Shown piece after piece: positions 1-7,533 of a stretch of DNA of 64,000 nucleotides. The notes below the pieces were generated by a model. That model did no database searches. It saw only the letters and a program-made list of their open reading frames with translations, and was not told the origin of the DNA. Both the position numbers and the translations under genes were made by a program. Each line of letters starts with the position of its first letter. The first letter of the stretch is position 1. This DNA comes from JAKSCF01 sp028279945. Lineage in GTDB: Bacteria > Bacillota > Clostridia > Peptostreptococcales > JAAYPU01. The stretch spans positions 1-64,000 of the forward strand of contig JANQMT010000107.1 in the NCBI GenBank assembly GCA_028279945.1, read 5' to 3'.

Positions 1-131
1 GTAAAGGCCTTTACAATTTTTTTGGTCCTATATTTATATATCGGTTGTCATTTGTTTTTTTTTAATTTTTTTTGGAGGTTTTTGAATTTTTTTTCTGGGA
101 GGTTGTGAAATGTTACTAAAGCAAATAAATT
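1..131. other. Left-edge intergenic DNA with a perfect 14-bp palindrome
   Basis: Positions 1-14 read GTAAAGGCCTTTAC, a perfect palindrome followed by a T-rich run on the plus strand. It could be the end of a plus-strand terminator whose gene lies outside the window. The rest is T-rich, with GGAGG-like words near 74 and 100 and no convincing ORF. In related bacteria flagellin often lies downstream of csrA, but nothing here shows that. Confidence 0.3.
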
Positions 132-168
132 AAAAAACTTATTCCGTGTTTTAGGGAATAAGTTTTTT
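132..168 (-). terminator. Terminator after csrA
   Basis: A perfect 14-bp stem (132-145 with 155-168) and a 9-nt loop start one base beyond the csrA stop codon. The AAAAAA arm gives a U-run on the minus-strand transcript, and the other arm gives one on the plus strand, so it may act in both directions. It closes the long motility cluster. Confidence 0.85.
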
Positions 169-169
169 G

Positions 170-388
170 CTATAAGTTTTTTAATTGGGGTAGGGTACTG
201 GGAAGAATTTGGTTGGCTTTTTTGTTTTCTTCTATTATGGTATTAAATATTTCTTCACGATGTATTTTGATGTTTTTAGGCGCCTCTATTCCCAGCTTTA
301 CTTTTCCTTCCTCGCATTGGATGATACTGATTTTGATATGGCTGCCAATCATGATGCTTTCATTATTTTTTCTTGTTAAGACCAGCAT
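170..388 (-). CDS. csrA: CsrA translational regulator
   Basis: CsrA is a small dimeric RNA-binding protein that represses translation by binding GGA motifs in leaders; in Firmicutes the classic target is flagellin mRNA, and FliW antagonises it. The product is 72 aa and begins with the family signature MLVLTRK, followed by IMIG and VKLGIEAP, with the conserved HREE motif near residue 44. The ATG at 388 is preferred over a GTG three codons upstream because it matches the canonical N-terminus and has AGGAAGG at ideal spacing. It begins one base after the fliW stop (TAAcATG), so the two genes are translationally coupled. The C-terminal tail after about residue 55 is variable, as usual. Confidence 0.96.
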   Translation of the reverse strand: MLVLTRKNNESIMIGSHIKISIIQCEEGKVKLGIEAPKNIKIHREEIFNTIIEENKKANQILPSTLPQLKNL

Positions 389-389
389 G

Positions 390-827
390 TTATTCACCTT
401 CCTTTTGATGAAAGATTGGATGCTTGGTGGTATACTGATCTTCTCGTAGTACGATTTGAGCTGCCTCTTTTATATCGGTATTGATGATGATAGGCGCTAG
501 CAAGTTGGCTGTGCTTTCCATTATATTTTCTTGGAAAGTAACTATATTAAAAACAACAATCTGTTCTATGGATTTTATCTGTATGGTTTTGAGTTCTTCA
601 TCTGAAATGTCTATGTCATAGTCTTTAAAGAAATCCCAAGGATTGATTAAGATAAACGCAACTTGGATTTCTTCTATACTTTGAAGGCATCTGAACTTTG
701 GGTTGTCCGGCATTTCAAATACAGCATATGCCTTGTATGCTTCTAATCCTAATATACCATTTGGAAAAGTGATTATTTTTGCTTGATCTACTTCAAGTTG
801 TCCAAAGTATTTGGTTTGTATTATCAT
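390..827 (-). CDS. fliW: FliW flagellar assembly factor
   Basis: FliW binds flagellin in the cytoplasm and, when free, binds CsrA. This links flagellin translation to export in a partner-switching loop. The 145-residue length is typical. Family features visible are the FGQLEVD and FPNGILGLE motifs near the N-terminus and the FILINPWDFF segment near residue 60. A GGAGAAA Shine-Dalgarno precedes ATG 827. It lies between flgL and csrA, the usual Firmicutes arrangement, and its stop abuts the csrA start. Confidence 0.96.
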   Translation of the reverse strand: MIIQTKYFGQLEVDQAKIITFPNGILGLEAYKAYAVFEMPDNPKFRCLQSIEEIQVAFILINPWDFFKDYDIDISDEELKTIQIKSIEQIVVFNIVTFQENIMESTANLLAPIIINTDIKEAAQIVLREDQYTTKHPIFHQKEGE

Positions 828-917
828 TTACTATTTCTCCTTCAATATTAATTGATACTTGAAAATCTAAATTAAAATTATTAATGAAATCTGTACATTA
901 ATTTTATTATAATAAAA

Positions 918-940
918 GAGCGTATGCAATACGCCCTTAC
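918..940. repeat. Palindromic repeat copy A
   Basis: One of at least eight copies of the consensus GGGCGTATGCAATACGCCC (8-bp arms, 3-nt loop GCA) plus a short tail ending in AC or GC. This copy has one change in the first arm (GAGCG). It ends 8 bases before the flgL stop codon, on the downstream side of flgL and upstream of fliW. As RNA it would form a compact GC-rich hairpin in the flgL-fliW intergenic region. Confidence 0.85.
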
Positions 941-948
941 ATTATATT

Positions 949-1845
949 TTATCTTAAGAAATTTAATAGTGTGGGTTGTAAAATTTTTCCGCCGGTGGCA
1001 AGAGTGGCCTGATAAACATTCTCCATCATAGCATACTGCATGATCTTCTCAGCAAAATCAATATCCTCTGTCTTAGATAAAAGCTCTTTCATATTATCGG
1101 TGTCAGCTTCATTCTTTTTATAGGCTGCATCCAAGCGATTTTGCTTAGCTCCCACTTCAGCAGACAAGCTTAAAAATTTATTGATTTGTTCATCCAGTTT
1201 AATTAGAGAGTCATCAGAGAGAGCAGTTTGATCTCCGGCAAGAAGACGATCGTATACGTTTTTAAGGGTAGTTCCCAGATCTTCTGTCGGACCGTTAAAA
1301 AAGCTTTGAGAATCCACATTAATCTCCATCATCACTTGAGGAGATAGCTTCCTGATAATGGTTCCATTATCACCATGAGCAATGGCCATCTGCCCTGAAG
1401 CTGTCATCTCAAAAGGCGGTTCCAATGTGTTATGCCCTCCAAGAACATACCTGCCGTCATAGTTGGTATTGGCAAACTGTACCAGCTGTCGAATGTTTTG
1501 ATCGACTTCTTCTGCAATGGCTCTCAGATCGGTATCGGACTTATCTCCATTAGCACCCTTTATGGTTAGTCCTCGAATATTTTGTAATGCCCCTACTGTC
1601 CCTCGTAATGCGGTATCTGTGACATCCACCCATCCTCGTGCATAATCAATATTCTTCAAATGCTGTCCATTTTGTTGGATGGCCGTATCAAAGCCCATTG
1701 CCCGTATGACTCTAAAGGGATCATCAGAGGGTCTTGAGACTTCTTTTCCGCTTGCCAACTGATTTTGATATTTTTTCATGGCTGATAAGTTTGTATTTAA
1801 GTTGTTCATATAATTATTCATAAGGCTTTTATTGGTAACGCGCAT
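949..1845 (-). CDS. flgL: FlgL, hook-filament junction protein (HAP3)
   Basis: FlgL is exported and forms the second ring of the hook-filament junction, the platform for flagellin. The 298-residue product opens with MRVTNKSLMNNYMNNL and contains a flagellin-like D0/D1 N-terminal helix with SGKEVSRPSDDP. It ends with the complementary C-terminal helix (YAMMENVYQATLATGGKI...LNFL), which pairs with it in the polymer. RBS AAGGAGCG precedes ATG 1845. It is separated from flgK by about 300 bp that carries its own sigma-D-like promoter, so it may be transcribed independently of the upstream flgK. Confidence 0.95.
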   Translation of the reverse strand: MRVTNKSLMNNYMNNLNTNLSAMKKYQNQLASGKEVSRPSDDPFRVIRAMGFDTAIQQNGQHLKNIDYARGWVDVTDTALRGTVGALQNIRGLTIKGANGDKSDTDLRAIAEEVDQNIRQLVQFANTNYDGRYVLGGHNTLEPPFEMTASGQMAIAHGDNGTIIRKLSPQVMMEINVDSQSFFNGPTEDLGTTLKNVYDRLLAGDQTALSDDSLIKLDEQINKFLSLSAEVGAKQNRLDAAYKKNEADTDNMKELLSKTEDIDFAEKIMQYAMMENVYQATLATGGKILQPTLLNFLR

Positions 1846-1886
1846 GATTATTCGCTCCTTGTTTTCAATAATTGGTTCTATTCTTT

Positions 1887-1913
1887 TTATCGGATTATAG
1901 GGGAATTATTTTA
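1887..1913 (-). promoter_or_regulatory. Sigma-D (FliA-type) promoter for flgL
   Basis: On the minus strand this reads TAAA-N15-TCCGATAA, against the B. subtilis sigma-D consensus TAAA-N15-GCCGATAT. The -35 tetramer and the 15-bp spacer match exactly. It lies 42 bp upstream of the flgL start and has the same TCCGATA core as the flgM promoter. This would place flgL, and possibly fliW and csrA, among late flagellar genes. Confidence 0.75.
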
Positions 1914-2036
1914 GAGGTTTATTTATTTTTTTTATTAGGTGTTTGAAATGTCTTTATATTGTTAAAAGGAATAAAGGTATCAGATTTATTATTCCAAGAG
2001 GTTAGAATAATAAAGTGATAGTGTTTGCAATAGGTT

Positions 2037-2096
2037 GGGCGTATGCAATACGCTCCTACGGTTCTTTTATTTTGTAGGGGTGTATTGCATACGCCC
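2037..2096. repeat. Inverted pair of palindromic repeats (copies B and C)
   Basis: Two 23-bp copies of the GGGCGTATGCAATACGCCC family face each other at 2037-2059 and 2074-2096, with a 14-nt spacer. The two arms differ at two positions only, and both would be G-U pairs in plus-strand RNA. The pair can therefore form either two small hairpins or one 23-bp hairpin. It lies 54 bases beyond the flgK stop, in the 304-bp flgK-flgL gap. The remainder of that gap holds the flgL promoter and leader and nothing else I recognise. The inverted-doublet arrangement resembles REPINs. Confidence 0.85.
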
Positions 2097-2149
2097 AGTT
2101 CATTTGTATTATGCGCAAAATATATTATTTATTTGATCCATTTTTTATT

Positions 2150-3766
2150 TTAAAGACCCATTCTATTAATTAATGTATCCAGCATTTCAGTTAGTGTGGT
2201 AATCACTCTTGCATTGGCCTGATAGGAATTTTGGAACTGTACCAGATTCGCCACTTCTTCGTCAATGGATACGCCTGAAATAGATTCTCTTCTTTCCCCT
2301 AATTGCAGTAAAAGGGTCGTTTGGCTTTCAACACCATCTTCAGCCTGCTTAGAATCTATCCCAATTTTGAGTATAACGTCCTTATAATAGCCTTGAAAGC
2401 TGGTTCCGGAAGGATCCGGAGTCACTTCCATGGTGCCGGCATCGTATCGTGCCGTTAAATAGGTCTCAAAATTACTGTGATCCAGTTGAAGACTTACTTC
2501 TCTGAGCTGTGCAACAGCCCATGCTCTTGAGGCATCTCCATCCCCTGAATTCCCATCTACTCCTTTGTTAATAAGGTTAACATCATCTAAGATATTTGTG
2601 TTGACTTGAATATTTGCGGCATTAATCGTTGCTGCACTATCTGATGTTGTAAAGAAATCTATATTATTGGCACCGCCTCCGTGGACTAAGTTAACGGATT
2701 CTGCTATGGTGAAGGCCAATTGATCCAGTTCTGTGTGATATTCATCTATTTTTTCTATGGCTGCTTTGTTGCCTGCCAGCTCCCCTTCTCTCAAATGTGC
2801 CTTGGTTAGAACAGGGTCTGGGGGGGAAGGAGTCCCTCCTGCATCATAGGCCTCCCATTCTGCAGGGTCCGCATAGACGATATCCCCGTCAGAAAGGTCT
2901 TTTCCGGAAACCGTAAAAGTATAGGTTTTAGAAATATCGCCGCCTCTTACGACAGTTATCTCCTGAACACCTGCTCCTAAATCTGTTACGCCTCGAATGG
3001 TGGACATTTCATTGGTTACAGGCTCTTGCGTATTAAAGCCCAACAATACTATATTTGACCCTGTATCAGCTTCTGTAATCTTCACTCTGGAAAATTCATC
3101 ATAATCCACATTAACGTTAACAATGGCCGATAACTTTTCAATCATCAAACCTCTTCTGTCCATCAGGTCGTTGGCACTTAAATCTTTAGTAGATAATTTA
3201 TATATCTGATCACTCAATTCTTGTATTTCATGAATTAATTGATTGGCATCATAGGTTTTGCCTTCAATGTTACTGATGGTATCCAATTTTAGAGTATCAA
3301 GCTGCAGGGACATGCGGTTAAGTTCATCTGCAAAGGTTTTTGAAGTCCCGGCTACGAAGGTTGAACCATTGGATTTTTCCGGGTAATTCCCCAGTTCCTC
3401 CCAGCTGTCCCACATGGCAGTCATATATTCGTTTAAGCCCGTGTCCGAAGGTTCTAGGAATATCATTTCTACCTGCTCCAAAACCGTTTGTGAAGCTTCA
3501 TATCTTCCGTTAATAGAAACCTCATAGCAAATTTGGGCATCTAAAAACTCATCCCGTATCCTTTCTATACCGACTACGTCAACGCCTGTACCAAGTTGTC
3601 CAATACCGGAATATGTATAAGGCGAAGAAGCCTGCATATGCACTCTCTGCCTGGAAAATCCAGGTGTATCGGCATTGGATATGTTATGACTGGTGGTATT
3701 GATAGCAAAAGATTGAGCCATCATGCCTTTTTTTGAAATGTTTAGAGTTCCAAATAAATTTGCCAT
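2150..3766 (-). CDS. flgK: FlgK, hook-associated protein 1
   Basis: FlgK forms the first ring of the hook-filament junction. The 538-residue protein has the N-terminal flagellar rod/hook motif (LFGTLNISKKGMMAQ, then NTTSHNISNADTPGFSRQRV) and a C-terminal DUF1078-type helix (EEVANLVQFQNSYQANARVITT). A large variable central region lies between them, normal for this family. It starts 18 bases downstream of the flgN stop, so it is cotranscribed with its chaperone gene. No internal oddities seen. Confidence 0.95.
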   Translation of the reverse strand: MANLFGTLNISKKGMMAQSFAINTTSHNISNADTPGFSRQRVHMQASSPYTYSGIGQLGTGVDVVGIERIRDEFLDAQICYEVSINGRYEASQTVLEQVEMIFLEPSDTGLNEYMTAMWDSWEELGNYPEKSNGSTFVAGTSKTFADELNRMSLQLDTLKLDTISNIEGKTYDANQLIHEIQELSDQIYKLSTKDLSANDLMDRRGLMIEKLSAIVNVNVDYDEFSRVKITEADTGSNIVLLGFNTQEPVTNEMSTIRGVTDLGAGVQEITVVRGGDISKTYTFTVSGKDLSDGDIVYADPAEWEAYDAGGTPSPPDPVLTKAHLREGELAGNKAAIEKIDEYHTELDQLAFTIAESVNLVHGGGANNIDFFTTSDSAATINAANIQVNTNILDDVNLINKGVDGNSGDGDASRAWAVAQLREVSLQLDHSNFETYLTARYDAGTMEVTPDPSGTSFQGYYKDVILKIGIDSKQAEDGVESQTTLLLQLGERRESISGVSIDEEVANLVQFQNSYQANARVITTLTEMLDTLINRMGL

Positions 3767-3784
3767 TTTGTTTTCACCTCACAA

Positions 3785-4231
3785 TTAGACTGACGTATTA
3801 AGGGACGTGGTTGAAGCATTTTGTTTGTTTTCCATTTTACCACTCTCACCATAAATATTCCCGGATTTTTCTATGGCTTCTTTAATAATGGCCATCATGG
3901 TGTCTTGATAATCCATAGATTGTTGTGTCAGCATAATATTAATCTTTTGGTATTCTTGAATTTCTTGATATAAAGCTTTAATATCCTGGGCCAATTTTTT
4001 GACAGGATATTTTTCCTCTATAGGCATTTCTATTTCATCTATTTTTTTGTCTTGATATTTTTCTATTCTGACTTTTTCACTCTTATCCAAACGTTCTATA
4101 AGTTCAATTTTTTTATGGACTAATGTATTTAAAGCCCCTCCATCATTTTGGATAAGGACTTGTTTTTCTTCTATTAATAGTTCTTTTAATTCGACCAATA
4201 TATTTTTTTGTTCTTTTAAAATGTGTAACAT
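3785..4231 (-). CDS. flgN: FlgN-type export chaperone
   Basis: FlgN is a small cytoplasmic chaperone that delivers FlgK and FlgL to the flagellar export gate. The product is 148 aa, almost all helical and charged, with long heptad-like stretches (EQKNILVELKELLIEEKQVL...). A disordered Asn/Ser/Thr-rich tail forms the last 20 residues. Identification rests on length, predicted coiled-coil character and position between flgM and flgK, because the family is poorly conserved. RBS AAAGG lies upstream of ATG 4231. Confidence 0.88.
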   Translation of the reverse strand: MLHILKEQKNILVELKELLIEEKQVLIQNDGGALNTLVHKKIELIERLDKSEKVRIEKYQDKKIDEIEMPIEEKYPVKKLAQDIKALYQEIQEYQKINIMLTQQSMDYQDTMMAIIKEAIEKSGNIYGESGKMENKQNASTTSLNTSV

Positions 4232-4559
4232 GCCACACAGCCTTTCTTTATTTAAATTGATAGAAAATCATAAGCAATTTTGCTTGTTTGGTATCTCTGA
4301 CTTCCTTTTTCAATTCTAAAGAAATCGCCTTAATTATACATATCAATGGAAATTACATTATATTTGCAGAAGCATTAATTCTTATAAAACAAATACTCAA
4401 TCATTCCATTTTCCAATTCCAAGTCAATATCACCATTTAATATATAAGAAAATCTCTTTATAATTGATAGAAAATTATTATCTTAGTAAAATGTATTTAA
4501 TTAATTTCCGTTTATCAATTTTAAAGAAGTCATTCTTTATTTACAAAGAAGACTTCTTT
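4232..4559. other. 328-bp flgM-flgN gap, no gene seen
   Basis: AT-rich sequence with no ORF of useful length. It holds the flgM-proximal hairpin (4523-4559) and a small perfect palindrome, AAGCAATTTTGCTT, near 4272. I could not find a sigma-D-like promoter for flgN here. Transcription of flgN-flgK probably reads through from the flgM promoter. Confidence 0.5.
4523..4559 (-). terminator. Possible weak terminator after flgM
   Basis: A 9-bp outer stem (AAAGAAGTC at 4523-4531 with 4551-4559), extended by an inner TTCTTT/AAAGAA stem, directly follows the flgM stop. The downstream U-tract on the minus strand is short, so it may attenuate rather than stop transcription into flgN-flgK. Confidence 0.5.
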
Positions 4560-4847
4560 TTATAATTGTTCTTTTATCTTTTGAACAATTTTCTCTGCTA
4601 ACTCTTTAGATGAAACGCGATAGGTTCCAGCATCAATGGCGTCCTTAATTTGACCCACTCTTTCATAATCTGGCTGGGCCTCTTTCATTTGATCGATGTA
4701 TTTTTGTATTTCTCTAAATGAACTAGAAATTTCTATGGAGTCACTTTTATCTTTAGCTATGTTTTCTTTTTTGGATTGTACGTCTTTTCTGTTTTCTTTA
4801 TAGACTTTTTCAATATATTGGCTGTATCCGGTTCCATTGATTTTCAT
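4560..4847 (-). CDS. flgM: FlgM, anti-sigma factor for sigma-D/FliA
   Basis: FlgM holds the flagellar sigma factor inactive until the hook-basal body exports it. The 95-residue product has a disordered, lysine-rich N-terminal half. The C-terminal half is a helical sigma-binding segment with the family pattern DRVGQIKDAIDAGTYRVSSKELAEKI (here ERVGQIKDAI, AGTYRVSSKE). It is preceded by a very good sigma-D promoter and begins the block flgM-flgN-flgK-flgL-fliW-csrA. Start ATG 4847 has AAGGTGGTG upstream. Confidence 0.94.
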   Translation of the reverse strand: MKINGTGYSQYIEKVYKENRKDVQSKKENIAKDKSDSIEISSSFREIQKYIDQMKEAQPDYERVGQIKDAIDAGTYRVSSKELAEKIVQKIKEQL

Positions 4848-4861
4848 ATTCTCACCACCTT

Positions 4862-4890
4862 GGTATAGCTGGTATTATTACCTCTATACC
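4862..4890 (-). promoter_or_regulatory. Hairpin in the flgM leader
   Basis: Outer arms GGTATAG/CTATACC (4862-4868, 4884-4890) enclose inner GGTA/TACC arms. The element starts directly downstream of the sigma-D -10 box and ends 15 bases before the flgM start codon. It is either a DNA operator or a leader hairpin near the ribosome-binding site. The function is inferred from position only. Confidence 0.45.
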
Positions 4891-4892
4891 AT

Positions 4893-4919
4893 ATATCGGA
4901 ATTTTTTTAAATTAGTTTA
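4893..4919 (-). promoter_or_regulatory. Sigma-D (FliA-type) promoter for flgM
   Basis: The minus strand reads TAAA-N15-TCCGATAT, 11 of 12 specified positions identical to the sigma-D consensus with the exact 15-bp spacer. It is 45 bp upstream of flgM. An anti-sigma gene controlled by its own sigma factor gives the negative feedback expected for flgM. Confidence 0.85.
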
Positions 4920-4933
4920 GTGTTTTTATCAAT

Positions 4934-6043
4934 TTATTTTAAAGATTCTACACGTTCTTTAGCACTTATAATATTATTAATTCGAATGCCAAATTTCTCA
5001 TCCAAAACCACGACTTCTCCTTGTGCGATTAGTTTTCCGTTTACATAGATATCCAAGGGCTCCTCAGCATATTTATTAAGCTCCACAATAGAGCCCGGCT
5101 CCAGGGCCAAGACTTCTTTAATGGATTTTTGGGTACGGCCTAATATGGCACTCATTTCCAATGGAACGTCTAAAATCAGGTCAATATTTCTTGCCTGAAC
5201 ATGTTTGGATGTGTCATTTAAGGGTACAAACTGAGGTTTTTGTACTTGAACTTGTGGTTGCGGTGGTTGAGAAGGCGCAGGAGTTGAAATAGGCATCTCT
5301 TGTGGTTCAGGTTCTATGGTTGGTTGTACAGGCGGGGTGGGTTGGGGCTCCGGCTCCGGTGCTGCATCGGTACTAATACTGCCCATCATGATGCCTGTTA
5401 TCTCTCTAGCCGTTTCTAAAGAATATAACTGCATGATCTCGCTATCCATTAAATTCTCAATATTCAAATTAAATACTGTGCGTGCAAGTTTTGCATCACC
5501 CGATAAGCCTTTTATTTCTATTTTTTCTTTCTGTCTCCCGACTTGAGTACTTGGAGGGTCTATGTCCACTCGCCTGCCAAGCATTGTCGATACTGCGGTT
5601 GACGCTGAACCTATCATTTGGTTCATCGCTTCCGATACGGCACTTAATTCGAAATCAGAAAGAGATTCTTCACTATAGGTTGAGCCGTCTTGTCCCATCA
5701 TTAGATTTGCAATAATGGAAGCATCCTTGATAGACATCAGCAAAACATTGGTACCATGCAGACCATCTTCAAATTGAACCTGTAAGATAACATAAGGCAT
5801 TTCAAATGAATCTACTACTTGGTCAAAGGTTGTCACATTGACTCTTGGGGTTGTAATATGAACTTGACGATTCAAAAGCGTTGACAAAGTGGTTGCAGAA
5901 GTAGACATGGATATATTTCCGACTTCACCCAGAATATCTCTTTCTGTGCTTGACAGTAAATCTTCATCAGCACTCTGTCTTATACTCGCTTCTTTTTTCA
6001 GTAGTTCATTAATTTCTTCCTGAGATAAGAATTTATCACTCAT
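4934..6043 (-). CDS. fliY: FliY, flagellar switch protein with CheC-type phosphatase domain
   Basis: FliY is part of the C-ring switch and dephosphorylates CheY-P in Firmicutes. The 369-residue product begins with a CheY-binding-like N-terminal peptide (KFLSQEEINELL), then a CheC/FliY domain of about residues 35-215 with two repeats (SSTERDILGEVGNISMSTSATTL; SDFELSAVSEAMNQMIGSAST). A Pro/Gln-rich linker (about 230-275) leads to a C-terminal FliN/SpoA domain (LDVPLEMSAILGRTQKSI). The ATG at 6043 is chosen over an upstream in-frame codon at 6064 because it starts the conserved MSDKFLSQEE motif; it overlaps the fliM stop by 8 bases. No separate cheC or cheD lies in this cluster. Confidence 0.94.
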   Translation of the reverse strand: MSDKFLSQEEINELLKKEASIRQSADEDLLSSTERDILGEVGNISMSTSATTLSTLLNRQVHITTPRVNVTTFDQVVDSFEMPYVILQVQFEDGLHGTNVLLMSIKDASIIANLMMGQDGSTYSEESLSDFELSAVSEAMNQMIGSASTAVSTMLGRRVDIDPPSTQVGRQKEKIEIKGLSGDAKLARTVFNLNIENLMDSEIMQLYSLETAREITGIMMGSISTDAAPEPEPQPTPPVQPTIEPEPQEMPISTPAPSQPPQPQVQVQKPQFVPLNDTSKHVQARNIDLILDVPLEMSAILGRTQKSIKEVLALEPGSIVELNKYAEEPLDIYVNGKLIAQGEVVVLDEKFGIRINNIISAKERVESLK

Positions 6044-7025
6044 CTTCGTCTGCATCCTTTCCAATATCGCCCACTACCTGAACAGACAGTTTTTGATTAT
6101 AAAGTCCAGGTTGAACATATAGTTTTTCTTTATCCTCTACAAACAGCTTCATTGGCTGACTTAAATTTGTATTCAGTTCTATAATGTCGCCTACGTCTAA
6201 CTCCACAAAATCTTCTACAGCAATTTTCGTTTTTCCCAGGAGTACGCTGGTATTTAATTTTACGTTTTTCAAAGCTTTTTCGATATGCTCCTTATAGACA
6301 TGGCTGTCACCTTTTGATTTCATGATGTCATAATTTTTTGCGTGTAAATCATCTGCAACTTTTTCTATGGTTCTATAGGGAATACATAAATTGATCAATG
6401 AGTTTTCTTCTAATACTTGTGCTTTAAAGGTCATGAGTACGACGGTTTCATTATGGGGTAAGGATTGCTGCAATAAAGGATTGGTTTCTATGGCTTCTAA
6501 TTCCGGCGAAAGCTCAATCACATCTGACCAAACGGTTTTAAAGTTATCAATCATACCTTTGATCATTTCTTTGGTCATCATCAATTCGATATCTGTAAAT
6601 TCCCGTACATTAAAACGATGAGACATTGTACCTCCAAAATAAAGGTCAATCATACTAAAGCAGAAATCCGGATTGAGCTCTAGTATGCATATCCCATCTA
6701 AAGGATCACAAGAATAATAACCCATAATGGTTGGGTTTGGTATAGATCTTACAAATTCTCCAAAAGTTACCTGTTCAATAGACGCAATAACCAGCTTAAC
6801 ATTGTTCCTCACCTGGTTGGATAATATATTCGATACAATCCTGGCATAATTCTCATGTATACCCCTTAATGTCTGTATTTGATCTTTAGACAATTTATTG
6901 GGTCGCCTAAAGTCATAATCTTTGACATTATGTTTGGCTTCTTCAATTTCCACAGTATCCAATTCGCCGGTAGAAAGTGCATTGATCAGCGAATCAATTT
7001 CGTCTTGAGAAAGAACATTCTTCAT
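6036..7025 (-). CDS. fliM: FliM, flagellar motor switch protein
   Basis: FliM is the C-ring subunit that binds CheY-P and sets rotation direction. The 329 residues have the N-terminal CheY-binding motif (LSQDEIDSLINALS, residues 4-17), the CheC-like middle domain with the PNPTIMGYYSCDPL segment, and a C-terminal SpoA domain (KIAVEDFVELDVGDIIELN). It follows cheY by 42 bases and overlaps fliY by 8. RBS GAGGTGATTGG. Confidence 0.96.
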   Translation of the reverse strand: MKNVLSQDEIDSLINALSTGELDTVEIEEAKHNVKDYDFRRPNKLSKDQIQTLRGIHENYARIVSNILSNQVRNNVKLVIASIEQVTFGEFVRSIPNPTIMGYYSCDPLDGICILELNPDFCFSMIDLYFGGTMSHRFNVREFTDIELMMTKEMIKGMIDNFKTVWSDVIELSPELEAIETNPLLQQSLPHNETVVLMTFKAQVLEENSLINLCIPYRTIEKVADDLHAKNYDIMKSKGDSHVYKEHIEKALKNVKLNTSVLLGKTKIAVEDFVELDVGDIIELNTNLSQPMKLFVEDKEKLYVQPGLYNQKLSVQVVGDIGKDADEDE

Positions 7026-7067
7026 CCAATCACCTCATTACCTGGTTGGTGAATAAAAATAGGTCTT

Positions 7068-7430
7068 TTAGCCAACAGCTTTACCTATGGCTTCCATGAC
7101 TCTTTCAGCGTTGAAAGGCTTTACAATAAAGTCTACTGCGCCGGCCTTAATAGCATCCATAACCATTGCCTGCTGGCCCATGGCACTGCACATGATAACT
7201 TTTGCATTGGGATCATACCCTCTAATAGCTTGTAATGCCTCAATGCCATTCATTTCAGGCATGGTAATGTCCATCGTCACAACATCCGGCGATGTCGCTT
7301 TGTATTGTTCTACAGCAACTACTCCGTTTTCTGCTTCGGCAACCACTTCAAAACCATTTTTCTCCAAGATATCTTTTACCATCATTCTCATGAAAACTGC
7401 ATCATCTACGATTAAAACTTTCTTAGACAT
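7068..7430 (-). CDS. cheY: CheY, chemotaxis response regulator
   Basis: Single receiver-domain protein of 120 aa that, when phosphorylated by CheA, binds FliM. All catalytic residues are visible: acidic pair D9/D10, phospho-acceptor D54 (VVTMDITMPEMNG), S82, and K104 (VKPF). The gene lies between cheB and fliM with a GGGAGG RBS. Confidence 0.97.
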   Translation of the reverse strand: MSKKVLIVDDAVFMRMMVKDILEKNGFEVVAEAENGVVAVEQYKATSPDVVTMDITMPEMNGIEALQAIRGYDPNAKVIMCSAMGQQAMVMDAIKAGAVDFIVKPFNAERVMEAIGKAVG

Positions 7431-7533
7431 TTAATATTTACCTCCCTTAATACGGTTAAACTCTCCCAATAAATATAAAGCGTTAATGATTTATGGAAAT
7501 TGTATTTTCATATTTCATTTCAATACGTGAACC

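Noticed and set aside
110..133. 7-codon plus-strand ORF behind GGGAGG at the left edge
   Set aside because: Too short and without context; it runs into the csrA terminator and is most likely chance.
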